64,000 bases of DNA from Populus alba. Taxonomy: Eukaryota > Streptophyta > Magnoliopsida > Malpighiales > Salicaceae. The stretch spans positions 15,389,631 through 15,453,630 of the forward strand of contig NC_133294.1 in NCBI RefSeq assembly GCF_005239225.2, read 5' to 3'. The notes below the pieces were generated by a model. It did no database searches. It saw only the letters and a list, made by a program, of their open reading frames with translations, and was not told the origin of the DNA. The stretch's first letter is position 1; each line of letters starts with the position of its first letter. Positions 26,828 through 38,547 of this stretch are shown piece by piece. Position numbers and translations under genes: made by a program.

Positions 26828-27833
26828 CCATCATTATAAAATCTGGATAGACTGTTGACCCAGGACTCAAGATCTTTGTTAGGTTTCAAATCACAAAAAC
26901 TCAGGTTTGTAATTGACCCAATCAATCCAAAACCTGGATGATTTGGCATAACCTGAATGAGATTTAATTGTTTTAATAAATTTAAAAAATATAAAATTAT
27001 TTTATAAAATACTTAGTTTCATATTTTTTTTTATAACCTACTTTCATATAAATTGTTTCTTTAACTTTTTGATATAAGATAATTATATATAATCTACATC
27101 TATATAGATTATTTCTTAACTTTCAATATGATAATTATAAATAGCTTATATCTATATAGATTGTTTCTTAATATTTCAATGTGAGATAACTATATTAGAT
27201 TTTTTTTTATTTTTTATAGTATATATCCACATACATTTGTTTCAAAAAAATTTCATGTTGGATAATAAACCCTCAAAAATAAAATTTTTTCATTTTTCTA
27301 AATTAACCTGGGAGAACCCTGTTGGGCGCGGAATCCGGTGACCGGTGATGAACTGATAATTGCTCAACGGAGGGATAAGCACACTGAGACACAATATTTT
27401 ACGTGGTTCGGCAAAACCGCCTACATCCACGGGAGAGGTCCATTGTATTTAGAGATAGAGAAAGGATTACAATAAATACATGGAGGAGGATCTCATCACT
27501 CAACTCCCATCTCTCTTGCTGCCTTGCAGCTGCATGGCAGCAGCCCTTCCTCTTCTCTTTCTCTTCACACTCACGTTATTCACAACTCTCACAAAGCTCT
27601 CTTTGTATGGTGCCTATTTATAGGCATGATGGTGGCTTCTCTTCTTCTTTCCAGCAGCTGCAGCTGCAGTCAATGGTGGCTGCCATCTTCTTCAACAAAG
27701 GCTGCTGGTCAATGGTAATGTTAGGCACATTAAATGGCAACACACCTAACAAACCTAACAAACCCATATTACCTAAAATCTTATTTATTGAACAGGTTAT
27801 CCATGAGTCGGGTTTTATATTCATGATATAAGT
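26828..27833. mobile_element. Probable third member of the AAACCCGG TIR family, interrupted by a solo LTR
   Basis: The left end reads 'catcattataaaatctgg' and the reverse complement of the right end 'catgaatataaaacccga'. These resemble the termini of the elements at 49917-51063 and 54630-55531. The interior has AT-rich subrepeats around 'ctatatagattgtttctta'. The flanking 8-mers (attgagac and atataagt) do not match, so the boundaries are provisional. The LTR at 27320-27760 sits inside it and is younger. Confidence 0.4.
27320..27760 (-). mobile_element. Solo LTR with perfect 5-bp target-site duplication
   Basis: A 441-bp block beginning TGTTGGGCGCGG and ending CCTAACA, flanked on both sides by AACCC (27315-27319 and 27761-27765). 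TG...CA ends with TGTT/AACA inversion and a 5-bp duplication are the hallmarks of an LTR. On the minus strand a TATA box ('cctataaatagg', about 27613-27624) is placed as expected for an LTR promoter, which sets the orientation. It also contains 'ttttacgtggttcggc' and 'ctacatccacgggag', phrases I associate with a widespread plant LTR family. No internal domain or second LTR is present, so it is a recombined solo LTR. The open frames inside it are not genes. Confidence 0.8.
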
Positions 27834-28616
27834 ATAATCAAATATCAGCCAAAAAAATCAGTTTTTTTTTTCGGTTACAGGTGCAAATTCTTGAATAATT
27901 GCGAACTCGTTGAGTTCCTTGTAGGTTACAAGAGAGGGCGACCCGGTGATGGGGTCAAAAACAAAAGTTGCTGTATGTTAGGCCCTGGAAACTTCAGTGG
28001 CGATGAGCTCTTATCACGGTGCCTAAGAAGACCTTTTAGAAAGACCTTTTTCTACAGCTATTGATTTCTTTTAAAGAACCAACACATCCACACGAAAATA
28101 TGGCTGTCATTTTTTATTTAAATTTTATTGTCCTTATTAGGATTAAAAGAAAGAAAAAAAAAACATCATCAAAACATCTTATGTACGTCTTGTATCAAAA
28201 TGTGGTCGTAAGAACCCATTCCACGATCCATCCACACAGTTCCCTCTTGTCCGATTGCCAAAACTTGTTTGTCTCTGCATGATTCTTACTTTTTTTTACT
28301 TGATTTATCCAATCAGGTAGAATTACATTTCTTCTTTACCTCTCATAATTGTGATCCCTGATTTTCAAGAGATACTAAAATGAATAAATTTCTTTCAGCT
28401 TGCATTTTACATTATGATTATGATTATGATTATGATAATCGCTACAACTCTGTGTGTGAACTTGATCAAGTTCAAAAGAGAACCTGCGCAGGCCAACGTA
28501 ATTAAGAAGAACCAAAGACAAGAGAGGCTAATAGCGAAGAACCTGTGTTTTCTTCTCTTTCATTTTCTATACCACACAAGGCGGGTTACCGGAAAAGCAG
28601 AAGAGTAAAGGAAAGA
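27834..28616. other. Intergenic region and 3' UTR of the LC8 gene
   Basis: No gene supported. A short (gattat)n microsatellite lies at about 28413-28437. The part near 28600 should contain the 3' UTR of the minus-strand LC8 gene. Confidence 0.45.
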
Positions 28617-29125
28617 TCAAGCTTTCATTGTATCTAAGGTCCCTAATGGTTCTAAGGCTTCAAACTGATTTTTCTCAGGTTCTGGATAACTAGCAGAGCC
28701 CCTGAAGAGCAAGATTGAAAGGCTTCCAACCTGAAAATATATGAAACATCCAAAGCAGTGAGTTACAAATGAGCCAAAATCTCTTCCCACAACGCATTGC
28801 CACCCTGGTCCATACATCCTATCGAATTCCTGCATCAAACACGAGCACAAAACCCACTTAAATAAGCCTGAAAATTCAAGTTAATTTCACATTCTATTTC
28901 CAAAACCTGTATGTTTAAATATTCTTGGTACATGTGCTACCAAACACAGAGACAACATGCATGCTCCATATGCATCTTATAGCTCACCTGTTTAATAAAA
29001 CGAGCTATGGCAGTGGCGTCGGTGGCGTCAAAGACGTCGAGGGCTTTGGCTGCAAGATCAAGCGCATCTTGTTGCATGGTTTGAAGCATGTCAGTCTCAC
29101 CAATGACTGCCTTGCCTTCTAGCAT
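28617..29125 (-). CDS. LC8-type dynein light chain (DYNLL family), 2 exons
   Basis: Small dimeric hub protein that binds short linear motifs. Flowering plants lack dynein heavy chains, so its role is outside the dynein motor, for example as a scaffold for nuclear-pore and other partners. Exon 1 is 29125-28988 (residues 1-46, MLEGKAVIGETDMLQTMQQD...), exon 2 is 28829-28617 (47-116). The diagnostic YGPGWQCVVGRDFGSFVTH and CFIYFQVGSLSILLFRGSA are intact. These form the beta strand that takes up client peptides. A tail of about 25 residues after the core (ASYPEPEKNQFEAL...) is an extension absent from animal LC8. The splice site FIKQ/EFDRMYG falls inside the conserved alpha-2 helix. The gene reads on the minus strand with a TATA box about 150 bp upstream. 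Confidence 0.93.
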
Positions 29126-29274
29126 GGCTAATCTGATTTTTAGTTTGAATATAGGCTTTCCTGAAGGAAGAAATTGAGAGATGGAGATGACGGCAGCTAA
29201 GAAATGAAGAAAAATGGACTAATTGGATAGTGGACAAGGTCTAGATACGAAGTTCTAGAGGTGGTGGTGATGGG

Positions 29275-29284
29275 GATTTATATT
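29275..29284 (-). promoter_or_regulatory. TATA box of the LC8 gene
   Basis: The minus strand reads 'atataaatcc' here, 150 bases above the LC8 ATG. The spacing allows a leader of about 120 bases. Confidence 0.5.
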
Positions 29285-29569
29285 GAGCTGGGAATAAAGG
29301 GGTGGCGCTAGTGGGTCAGCCACGTATAGGATCCCTTCTTTGTGGTCAGTAACTATGAAGGATGTGGGATTATGCCATTGGAATATTTGATCCTGATGAG
29401 CTTGGTGGACCCTTCTACGCAAATGACCCCATCTTGATTCTGCTACAAATTGTATAGCAAATTAGATCATTGACTATGCCGAGTGAAAAAAAAAAATTTA
29501 ATATAAAAAAATATTTACATACTGTTAATGATTTTTTTTAATAAAAATAAAATAAAATTATATAGAGTT

Positions 29570-30130
29570 TGATTTGATGTTACCCAATCGACTTTATAGG
29601 TTCAAAAACAATATTGATAATTCTTAAAAACATAGTTTGACTCAATTTTTTTTTAATATTAAGATGACAACATATTGGATTAACTTGAGTTAACTCATGT
29701 TAACACGTCAAATTCATGACCCGATTTATGAGAATATAATAACCTCGTAAAAAACAAATTATAAAATATAATTTTCAATCAACCTAGTGTTAAAGGATAA
29801 CTTTGAAAAAAAAAATCAATTAGAAAAAGACCTACAAAAGCGACTTGAGTTAGTTTATCAAACTCGTAACTTGGGTTATAATACCAAGATAACTTCATGA
29901 AAAGAAAATTAAAATAAATTATGAAGTTCAATTTTTAATAAATCCAATATTAAAGGACAAGACTAAAAATAAATACAAAAAACAACCCTAATCAATCTGT
30001 CAAACTCATGACTCGGCTCATGAGACCGAGATAATCTCATAAAAAAAATAATAATAATAACTCAAATATGCTAAACTCGTGACTCGGGTCATGAGATCGA
30101 GATAATCTTAAAAAAAAAAAAACAATTTTA
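29570..30130 (-). repeat. Reverse-oriented copy of the poplar-type tandem array, about 4 monomers
   Basis: Cores such as 'aaactcgtgactcgggtcat' (near 30070), 'aaactcatgactcggctcat' (near 29998) and 'aaactcgtaacttgggttat' (near 29860) are reverse complements of the monomers at 19.05-21.3 kb. Spacing is about 75-170 bp, so one monomer is shortened. Confidence 0.7.
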
Positions 30131-30189
30131 TAGAATGAGATAGCCAATAAAAATTAAATATAATATTTAAATATAAAATTAAAAACAAT

Positions 30190-32240
30190 TTTTAGAGCCG
30201 CACTATTGAAACACGTGTGGAAATTACTATTCATTGCTAAATTACTTTCTCCACAATTATTAGTTAGTAATAATAATAATAATGGAGTAGGAAAGGTGCA
30301 TGTTTGATACAGGGCAGGATTCATGCAAGATTACAAAGATCCTTGGCAGCCATTTATCTCTGACAGGTGGCTGGTGATTTGTGGCCTGTCAATGAGATTT
30401 TGCCAAGTGTCTTCTGACAGGATGTCAGCTCACGGTGGTTTTTGTCTTGTTCTCCAGCGGTCTATATCTGAGATTGATTGTGAAGTTTTTGTTGCTTATA
30501 AAACTCATGCTAGTGTCGTGTTCAGCATGATTTAACTAACCAAGAACATGAAGCCCCGAGAAGATAAATTTAACTGGCATTTTATGCGTGCAGGGAAGTA
30601 GAATACGCTGCTCTAGAAAAATACAGGCACGTATTCTGATCAAATCCCTTCCCGGCTTCCCCTGAAATACACAACGCAGTGAGTGCTTTTCCGGTGAGGA
30701 AATTGCTGGGAAAGGAATTTCAAGAAGGAAGGCACTGTGTAGAATATGCTGAAGCAGTGTACCTGGCTGGCTAGCCAGCACAGACCAAATGCCATGTGAA
30801 GAATGATAGTTATGGTTGATGAGCAAAAGTATTCATGTTTAAATGATCCCGGAGCACCGGCCATGTCTTGTCATGAGGGGAGCAACACATAAGACGACTA
30901 ACCGGCGTATGACTGACTATCTAGAAAAAATCGATGGAGTGTGATAAATTCTTCCTAATACGTTCTGGTTGAGAGAGATTGGGCGGTGCTGGAGCTATAA
31001 ATCCATGCCACACATGCTAACAATAAAAAATACAGCAAGTTCTGTCACTTAGTTGGCAGCATTTGGCTAACAATATAAAAGTCAATTTTTTTTTTTAATA
31101 ATTGTTCATATTACCTTTAAATTCACTTGTTTGATCTTTATTTTTTTATGCTATTTTTTATTTTTTATTTTTTTTTACTTGTTAAATCAATTGGGTTAAA
31201 TTAAAACAATTCTCAAAATAATTTAGACTTAACAAGAATTAATTAGGTTTAATTATAATATCAAATAATTCCCAACAACTCGAATAACTTGAAGTTTTTG
31301 TTTAAATTTAATTTTTTTTAATACAACCCATCATGAAAAGTAAAATAGTTAGTGCTATTAGAGATCACATTTTGTAGTCTATCCGCATTACTAATGGAAG
31401 AAAATAGTATAGAAAAATTTACTCATTCAAATTAGTCCGAATCTATATCCATTATGTTCAATCTATATCCATTATGTTAGGTTAAATTATCATCACATTT
31501 CATCTTATATACAGAATAAATTACACCAAAACGTGGACTAAGTTATATATTAGAACATTTGACTTCTTCATCGAAGCACTGTCTAGTTATCTAGCAACTT
31601 GAAAAGGTTATTATAGATGGCAGTGGTTGGTGGCCAGTTTCAAGCGATCCCAGCTAAACTGGCCAGCTCAGGTGGTCACTACATTTTGTTGTGGAAGAAT
31701 TCAATCCAGACAGGTACAGAAGCCCACTTGGCATTTGTCGACGAAAGTTCGCAAGTGATTGCAAAGAGCCTCAGTGCATCCACTGCCCTAATTGAGATCC
31801 ACTGAGCCCATCCGAGACCTGTCCATGTTAACGTAGCCATTATTATTATTATTATTATTATTAATTGTAGGTGTTTAGCTCAGTTTGTATGAGTTTTGAT
31901 CAATTTTATAAATTTTAAAATTAATAATTATATAAATTTGTAATAATCTGAAAAAACTTAAATTCATAATTATTAAAAAATAAATTTAAATTTAACCAGT
32001 TCATTTTAACATTAACATAGCCATAAAATTTTCCAACATGTTTACGTAGCCAAGAGGCTGAGTTGTTGTGCCGTCCCCTGTCTTCACCATTTCTTTACAT
32101 CTAAGAATCCAATCCTTGTCAAAACAACCTTCCCCATCTTCTCCGCTATGGTTAAGCTAATTAAAATATGGAAATGTTGTTGCCATGCCAACTCCCTCAA
32201 GGCTGACACCCAACCCACTTCTGACAAATTACAGCATGTC
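30190..32240. other. Intergenic; two GC-richer islands without a recognised gene
   Basis: The island at about 30310-30860 has open frames of 70-96 codons on both strands and a plus-strand TATA-like 'gcttataaaactc' near 30494. The island at about 31600-31830 has a 62-codon frame (MAVVGGQFQAIPAK...). I recognise no domain in either. (ATT)n lies at about 31839-31863. Between them the DNA is low-complexity and AT-rich. Confidence 0.4.
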
Positions 32241-32565
32241 ACCGACTTGCAGGAACCGTGTCGCCGACGCTGAAATCACCAACCAAACCATGACATATAT
32301 ACTTTTCTTTTGAAAAAAATAATGTAGAAATAAAAATGAAAGCATCCTCGAACGTGAAGACCAACAAATATATTCCAAGAGTAGAGCCAGCTTTTCTTTC
32401 GCCTACCTTCTCTCTTAACCACAAAATTTTCTCACCCTCCCTGTGATTTCTTTCATTACACCTAATATCTTCCCTCTCTTTACTCTGCCTCTCTTGCATT
32501 TCTTTCTCTCTCTTTTGTTAAGGCAAACCGGAGGGCAAGGGACTGCCGTGCCGCATCGTAACAAT

Positions 32566-34320
32566 ATGGCACCACGTCTCTTATCCTGCTTCGGCAAAAG
32601 AAATAGCGATTCCTCTTCAAAAAACCAAAACCATGCAAATGTAACAGTTGATGTATCCGCGGAGGAGCAGCGCCGTGGAGGGGCTGTGTTGGTGGAGCTG
32701 TTTTCTTCGCAGGGATGTGCAACATCCCCGGCAGCTGAATTGTTGGTGTCAAGGCTAGGGAGAGGGGACTTTAAACTTGAAATGCCTGTTATTGCTTTGG
32801 CTTTTCATGTCGATTACTGGGATTATATGGGGTGGAAAGACCCTTATGGGGGTAGTCAGTGGACGGTTAGACAAAAGGCTTACATTGAGTCTTTGAAGCT
32901 TGATACAATGTTTACGCCACAAATTGTTGTTCAAGGGAGAACTCAGTGTGTGGGAAATGATGAGGAGGCTTTGCTGTCTTCCATTGTCAATGCACCAAGG
33001 TTTCCTTCTCCCACATTTCAGGTTAGTACTTTTTTATATATATATTAATTACCTCTTTTCCTCCGTCTTTTGCCTCGGAATTTTTTGCTACTTTTGTTAT
33101 TTTCTATGCCTGTAGTCATGGATCTTTGTAATTTTTTGTGCAATGGGGCTAGGTGATAGAGATATATAAAAAAATAGCCCTGCCCAAAATATATAATTGT
33201 GACATGCTTTTTCATTAATCAGTAGTTTAGGAAATGTGATAATTAATCATGAAATAAGTAAAAAAAAAATGATGAGCGTGATAATTAACATGTTTTTTTT
33301 TTTTTTTTGGCTATCATGTGATATAGATCATAGATTGCAAATTATTGTTCATCATTGTTACAAGTCTGCTTGAGTAAATATTGCCGACAAAACTAAGGAA
33401 AATTGGAGGTTGATCTCACCATTCAAACGTCGTGACAATGAGCGTGCTAGCAATATTGTGAGAATTAGAGAAATGACAGAAAATTTCTATTACAGAACAT
33501 GTTCAAATAATTAAAACTAAACCCTACTAAGCTTTTCCAGTGATCTGAAACATTAAAATCTTCTTCACTAACTCCTTGAAAAAATCGGTTTCAGGGATCT
33601 AGATGTTCTAATTCGATTATATCATCTAGTTTAAAATTACCTGACGAATTTTGCATTTGTTTTGTTAGTAAAGTGACCTTGTTTAGCATCATCTGTGTAT
33701 CTATGAACAACTAATTTAATGGCAACAGAGGAGCTAATTTGGAAAATAACAGCTTTACCTGATGGTGTTTGGGTGGATGTGGCATCATGGCAATGTCATC
33801 TCTTCTTTAAAACATGAACCTGATAATCACTGAATATTGGGATGTCAAAATTTAGGTAGTAAGATTCAGAATGTAAAGTCAAATCCTCAAATTGAAAAAC
33901 ACTAAAAATGTTTGTAACCTTAAACTCTGATCATGTATTACTGCAATCCTGTGGTAACAGGCAACATTTCTAAGGCCTACAACAGATTCCTTGCAAGTCT
34001 CTATGTCAGGAGCTTTGAGGGCTAAAGTTGACCATAATGGTGTCAATGTCATGGTGGCTCTGTATGAGAGTGGATTGGTGACAGACTGTCCCAGGGGAGA
34101 GAACAAAGGGCGTGTCCTGTCAAATGACTATGTTGTTAGAAAGCTTGAAAAGCTCTGCACTGTCAAAGACATATCTGCCAAGAAGACAGTTTCAGGAACT
34201 GTTAATTTTGCTTTATGGGAAGGCTTCAATGGCAGCAAATGTGGTATTGCAGTCTTTGTTGAAGACAGCTCCCATCAAATTTTTGGGTCACAGAGCATTC
34301 AGTTCCCGGATACAATATGA
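32566..34320 (+). CDS. DUF1223 thioredoxin-like family protein, 2 exons
   Basis: Member of DUF1223, a family of unknown function with a thioredoxin-like fold, shared by bacteria and plants. Exon 1 is 32566-33021 (152 residues) and exon 2 is 33961-34320 (119 residues and TGA); they join in frame to 271 residues. The opening motif VELFSSQGCATSPAAELLVSRL and the block FHVDYWDYMGWKDPYG are diagnostic, followed by QIVVQGRTQCVG. Bacterial members usually carry a CxxC after SQG. Here the second cysteine is replaced (C-A-T-S), so a dithiol redox role is doubtful. There is no obvious signal peptide: MAPRLLSCFGKRNSDSSSK is polar. Upstream in-frame codons to 32443 are open and would encode a hydrophobic stretch, but no ATG precedes 32566, so that part is read as the CT-rich leader. 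The single intron is 939 bp. Confidence 0.92.
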
Positions 34321-35870
34321 GACATTCAGACTGAATCAACGACGATATGCTGGCTATGATCAACCTCGGACTTTTGTGTACAGTATGTGTTAGATAATAA
34401 TTTCTTTTTTCCTTTCTTTTTTTGATCTTTCTAAATTTTTTTTTACCCGCTTCACATGTGGTAGGAGATGGATAGACATTTTCGCGGTTTGCTGGTATAA
34501 ATTGCTTGATTGATATCTTTGTTTCTGTGGGAAAATGGAATTGAAAAATTGGAACAAGTTGATTGCATTGTATGATTTTGTTGGCATCTAATTACTTTCA
34601 AGTAGTTGCAGATATGCTATATCCATAATAGCATTATAGACCTTGCTTTACCTGGACCATACTCTTCTGAATCGCAGGGCTAGAAATATTCCTTTTGTCT
34701 TCACTATGAAGATTGTGAGGTCAGGTAATAGCTTCCAATGCAATCTTGTAAAGCAGAAATCAGAGGATTTCAAATGTTAAATTCGCAATGAACTCAAAAT
34801 ACAATCTTTATTTTTAGTTCTTGAACATCAACAAGACCACCAGGTTTCTTCACGGAGAGGTTTTTTCTGTTCTGAAAAGTTCAGAAGAGAGAAATTCTTT
34901 ATCAGTGCTTGTGTGAATTTGGAAGTTGCCTTCAAGGGCTAAAATTTACGTAGAAGTACATCTCCTGGGGTTTATAGACTTTTATATTTGGATATTTCTA
35001 TAGAACACTGAATTCGAGCCCCAACAACTCAAATAAAACACCATTCTCAATGATTTCTCTGCTGCCTGTACTTCTCATAAGATGTTTTGGCACTTTCCCT
35101 TCATGAATCAAAAGAACTGGAGAGGGGTTTAATTTGCACTGTTGACTATCCTTTAGCAGCACTCTGTTTCTCTAGAAGAACTGGTGATTTGGGTGTGATC
35201 ATATAACCTTTGAGCCCAAATGCAGCTCCCAGAGTGAAAACAACGCAAGCTTTGTTCGTAAGCCTCGTTCTAAAAGTTGGTCTCTAAATTAAGATATCTG
35301 AGGCTTTTAGTGTAGAGTTCTACTGTAACTGAGAGAAGGGGATTATATAGGGCCTATAATGGCCAAGTTGTGTCTAAAGTAGCAGGTGGCAAGGTTCCTT
35401 TTCATTTGGAAATGAATTATTATAATTATTATAAGAGAATATAAATGATGTAAGAAATCGCTCTAGCGATCCAAAGTAAAATAATGATTTCGCTGTACTC
35501 AAAATGAACCTAACAATTAGAAGCAAGTCTTTCCATATCGCTATTGGTCATTAATATATTTGGAGGGGATAAATAAATCCTTTTACATTTTTTATCCATA
35601 ATAAAGTGGCTATATTGTCTTGTAAATCAATTTTTTTTAAAAAAAAGTTGATATCTAGGGGAGTTTTTGTATTTTAAATTTTTTAAGATGAGTGAAATGA
35701 TTTATGTCCTATTTATTTGTTAAAAAAGTGGATAGTAATTTTCAGTGACCAAACATTGTATTTCATAATGGCATTTGGATCGTCTCAACATCTCTCTGTA
35801 ATGAGACAACATGTGTGGCTAACAACCATCTGATTTGTCAAAAATAACATTCTTTGCCCTTCTTTTTTCT
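34321..35870. other. Intergenic, with the 3' UTR of the DUF1223 gene; no gene supported
   Basis: Nothing recognisable as coding or as a mobile element. AT content rises to the right. Confidence 0.4.
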
Positions 35871-35879
35871 CTCATCTTT

Positions 35880-36560
35880 GATCTTCACATTTGTCACTTC
35901 AAGATTTTAAAAGAGCTCTTCAATTTATTATTCCTTCATATTTTATGCATATTCTTTTGATTACTATTTATTTTATTTGGAATAATTTATAAATTTAGAA
36001 TTCTTTTCAATTTCATTCCCCTTAATTTTTTTTTCTCATCGTTCAAGTTTGGTCTCTATTCTTTTAATCGTTATTTATTTTATTTGAGATAATTTTTTAA
36101 ATTAATTTTTTTTTTTACAATTTCATTCTCCTTAGGTTTTTATGTTTTTATTAAATTTAGTCTTCATTCATTTGATTGTTATTCTTTTCTCTTTGGTATT
36201 TTTTTTTAAATTAATTTTTTTTTTCTAATTTTATCTTTCAATATTAAATTGGTTGAAAATTGAGCTTTTTTATTTAATCTAGATCTAAGATTTCACAGGT
36301 TGTGAGTTTTAGAGATTGATCTAGTTTTAAAAAGTTCATATGGGTTTGCTTTGTTTCTCCCTTTTTAAACTCATGTTTTTTTCAGTTTCATGCTTTAATA
36401 TTTATTTAATTGGAGATTGAGCTTCATTGATTTTTTTTTATTTTCTTTCTATATGATTTTTTACTAGTTTTAAAAATAACTCAGGTTATTTTGGGTCTTT
36501 TATTTGTCATTGTTTTTAAAATTTATCTTTTTAAAAATATATATTTTTTAATTAGATTAA
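35880..36560 (-). repeat. A-rich repeat family (reverse copy), merging into a fragment of the array monomer
   Basis: Reading the minus strand, 35.9-36.2 kb shows the same 'aaataaaataaataacaat' and 'gaccaaacttgaa' vocabulary as 2.3 and 61 kb. From about 36.22 kb the sequence changes to 'atctttcaatattaaattgg' followed by 'ttgaaaattgagc', which belongs to the tandem monomer of 19-21 kb. This is therefore a junction of two repeat families. Confidence 0.5.
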
Positions 36561-37350
36561 ACTAATTGATTAAATGTAAGTATGAAATGTTCACTTCATG
36601 ATATTTTGAAAAGGAAAGACTTTTTTTTATATGGTAGACATCATTTTATTGGCATGAATAATCATTTGATTAAATAAAAAGATTATTCAAAGAAATAAAG
36701 TTATTAAACACAATTGCATATGTTTTTGTATTACGAGATTAAATATTTTAATTTACATCAATCTCTTGATTTTTTTTAATTTAACCTTTATTTATCATTA
36801 ACTGCTTATTTTTACATTTATGGAGATAATAATTTTTAATTTATTTAATTAGATAGATACATTAATTTTTTTATTGGAATCTTTTTACGGGGAAAAAGCA
36901 CGTTGAAAGGGCGTTCATATTATTACATTTGCTGAAAAATAAAATTATCCAATAAGAACATATCAAATAGCTAGCATATGCTATTATGTGTTCTCATCGG
37001 TATCCTCCTCCTCATGTTCTCTTATTCTTTTTTTCTTCAATAAGTACTCGTGGGTATATCTCATTGTGCGTTTCTATCAAAAACAGGTCCCCATTCCCTA
37101 TAACTTAGCAATTAAATTAAATTCCCTTTAGATGTTGTTTTTTTTTTTAACCTAAATCATTATATAGTGGCAAGAGCAGATTTCTAATTTTGCCATAGAT
37201 TTTACATAGATACAAAGTTATGGCCTATTAAGTGACTTAATTGCTTCTTAGTTCCGATACACTTCAGCTACAAAAATGGGAAAAGCTAAAACACTCTCCC
37301 CTTTCTTGAGGACAGGAACTAAAAAAAAAACAAAAAACAACGCCAAAAAG
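36561..37350. other. Intergenic, AT-rich; nothing recognised
   Basis: No open frame, repeat or RNA gene that I can support. An A-rich run occurs near 37320. Confidence 0.4.
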
Positions 37351-37361
37351 GTAGGAAAATG

Positions 37362-37411
37362 CTCCGTTGCCGGGATTTGAGAACCGAGTATCCTAACCAA
37401 CTAGACTATGC
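37362..37411 (-). pseudogene. Deleted tRNA-Glu (CTC) relic
   Basis: On the minus strand 'tagtctagttggttaggat' is the plant tRNA-Glu D-arm. It is followed by the anticodon 5' strand and loop ('actcggttctca', anticodon CTC). The sequence then jumps to 'aatcccggcaacgg', the end of the T-arm and the acceptor 3' strand. About 19 nt covering the anticodon 3' strand, variable loop and start of the T-arm are missing, and the acceptor 5' strand is altered. A TTTT run just downstream ('gcattttcc') resembles a Pol III terminator. It cannot fold as a tRNA. Confidence 0.75.
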
Positions 37412-37780
37412 ATCATCTTGTCCGAGTGGAAGCTTTCAGGCAAACTTTGGATCTCAGTGGGTGCCTAGCGCCTACTCTTACAGGATGTGAAGTAGAGAGG
37501 AATAATTGAGGAATCAGGCTAGTTTAGGAAATCATGAGAATATTGAGAACGCATCCACCCTTTTCACAGAGCATAAACACGTAGGCCTACGGTGGCGAAG
37601 AGATGATGTTAAAATAACTAGGAAAGCATCTCTTCGCCGGAAAGTCCACGTCACTTATCGCCGCACTAGATAATCTAACGGCATGCCATACAGCAGAAAA
37701 AGATCTGACATTGCTGTTGATAAAATGCATGAGCCAACTTTCAAATTTTTAGCTGCTTGTGCTTTTTTGGAGTAGACAGC
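37412..37780. other. Intergenic; no gene recognised
   Basis: Moderately GC-rich for this window, with no open frame of note apart from a 60-codon minus-strand frame without recognisable features. Confidence 0.35.
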
Positions 37781-37965
37781 GTGTTTGGCAGTGTGGTAGC
37801 GGTTATTTTTCAAATAGCTTTTTGTGCCGAAATACATGCAAATGATGTTTTTTTATTTTTTAAAAATCATTTTTTATATCAGCACATCAAAACAATCCAA
37901 AAAGTACAACCGTAACTCAATTTTAACAAAAAAAAAAAAAAATTAAATTTTATCAAAACACCGGT
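37780..37965. repeat. MITE-like element with 'gtgtttggcagtgtggtagc' end
   Basis: The left end resembles the terminal sequence of a very common poplar short inverted-repeat element. The interior 'tatcagcacatcaaaacaat' is the reverse complement of the core seen at 55.9, 60.6 and 63.4 kb ('ttttgatgtactgatgtt'). The right terminus was not identified. Confidence 0.45.
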
Positions 37966-38547
37966 TTGTGAAGATTGTGGTTAGGTATAACTTATTTATA
38001 CATAAAACTTAATCATAAAAAGCTAATTTTTCTTGTTTTTTTTTTATTTTTTTTTAATGGTCCCACACCAAACCTCTCCATCTCAAATACAAACACACAA
38101 AATTTTAGCTTTTAGAGGTGTGATTTGTGCTTAAAAAAATTATATCTATTAAAAAAAACCACCACACCGAGCCCAATATGATCTTCATGATGGCCTAACT
38201 AATGCATGTGATATCTAATAAAAAAATGATTATTGACCGAATATAACTTCCAATACACAAAGCCAGCACAAATCTGAGCAACCCATCCCTAAATTAAAAC
38301 ACCAAATAAGATTGATTTATTTCCATTGCAAAACAAATCCACTATGTACACATGTAGGAGGAGGGCAAGCCCATCCCTAGCACCTGACCTGACCTCCATA
38401 CCATCCATCAAACAAATATCGGCAAAACTACATGATTTTCTCCTCTTGGTGGCACCTGACTGCCGACTCAACCCCACCTCCCCTTGCCCATTAGTCAAGG
38501 GGCTGAATTAAAACAACTTACAGCAAAGATCAGACCGCAAACCACAC

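Noticed and set aside
27775..27799. Alternative right boundary of the solo LTR at 'gaaca' (27794)
   Set aside because: No matching target duplication there, whereas ending at 27760 gives a perfect AACCC pair.
27403..27831. 142-codon plus-strand frame
   Set aside because: It lies almost wholly within the solo LTR, opposite to the LTR's own orientation, and crosses its boundary.
30323..30535. 70-codon plus-strand frame
   Set aside because: No recognised domain; the only TATA-like motif lies near its end, not before it.
30536..30864. Minus-strand frames of 74 and 96 codons
   Set aside because: Hydrophobic but unrecognised, overlapping in two frames, with no promoter or splice evidence on that strand.
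31617..31805. 62-codon plus-strand frame MAVVGGQFQAIPAK...
   Set aside because: Stands out in composition but has no recognisable domain and no promoter; left as an intergenic note.
32443..32565. GTG-start hydrophobic N-terminal extension of the DUF1223 protein
   Set aside because: There is no ATG before 32566; the CT-rich sequence fits a leader. A secretion signal would need this extension, so none is claimed.
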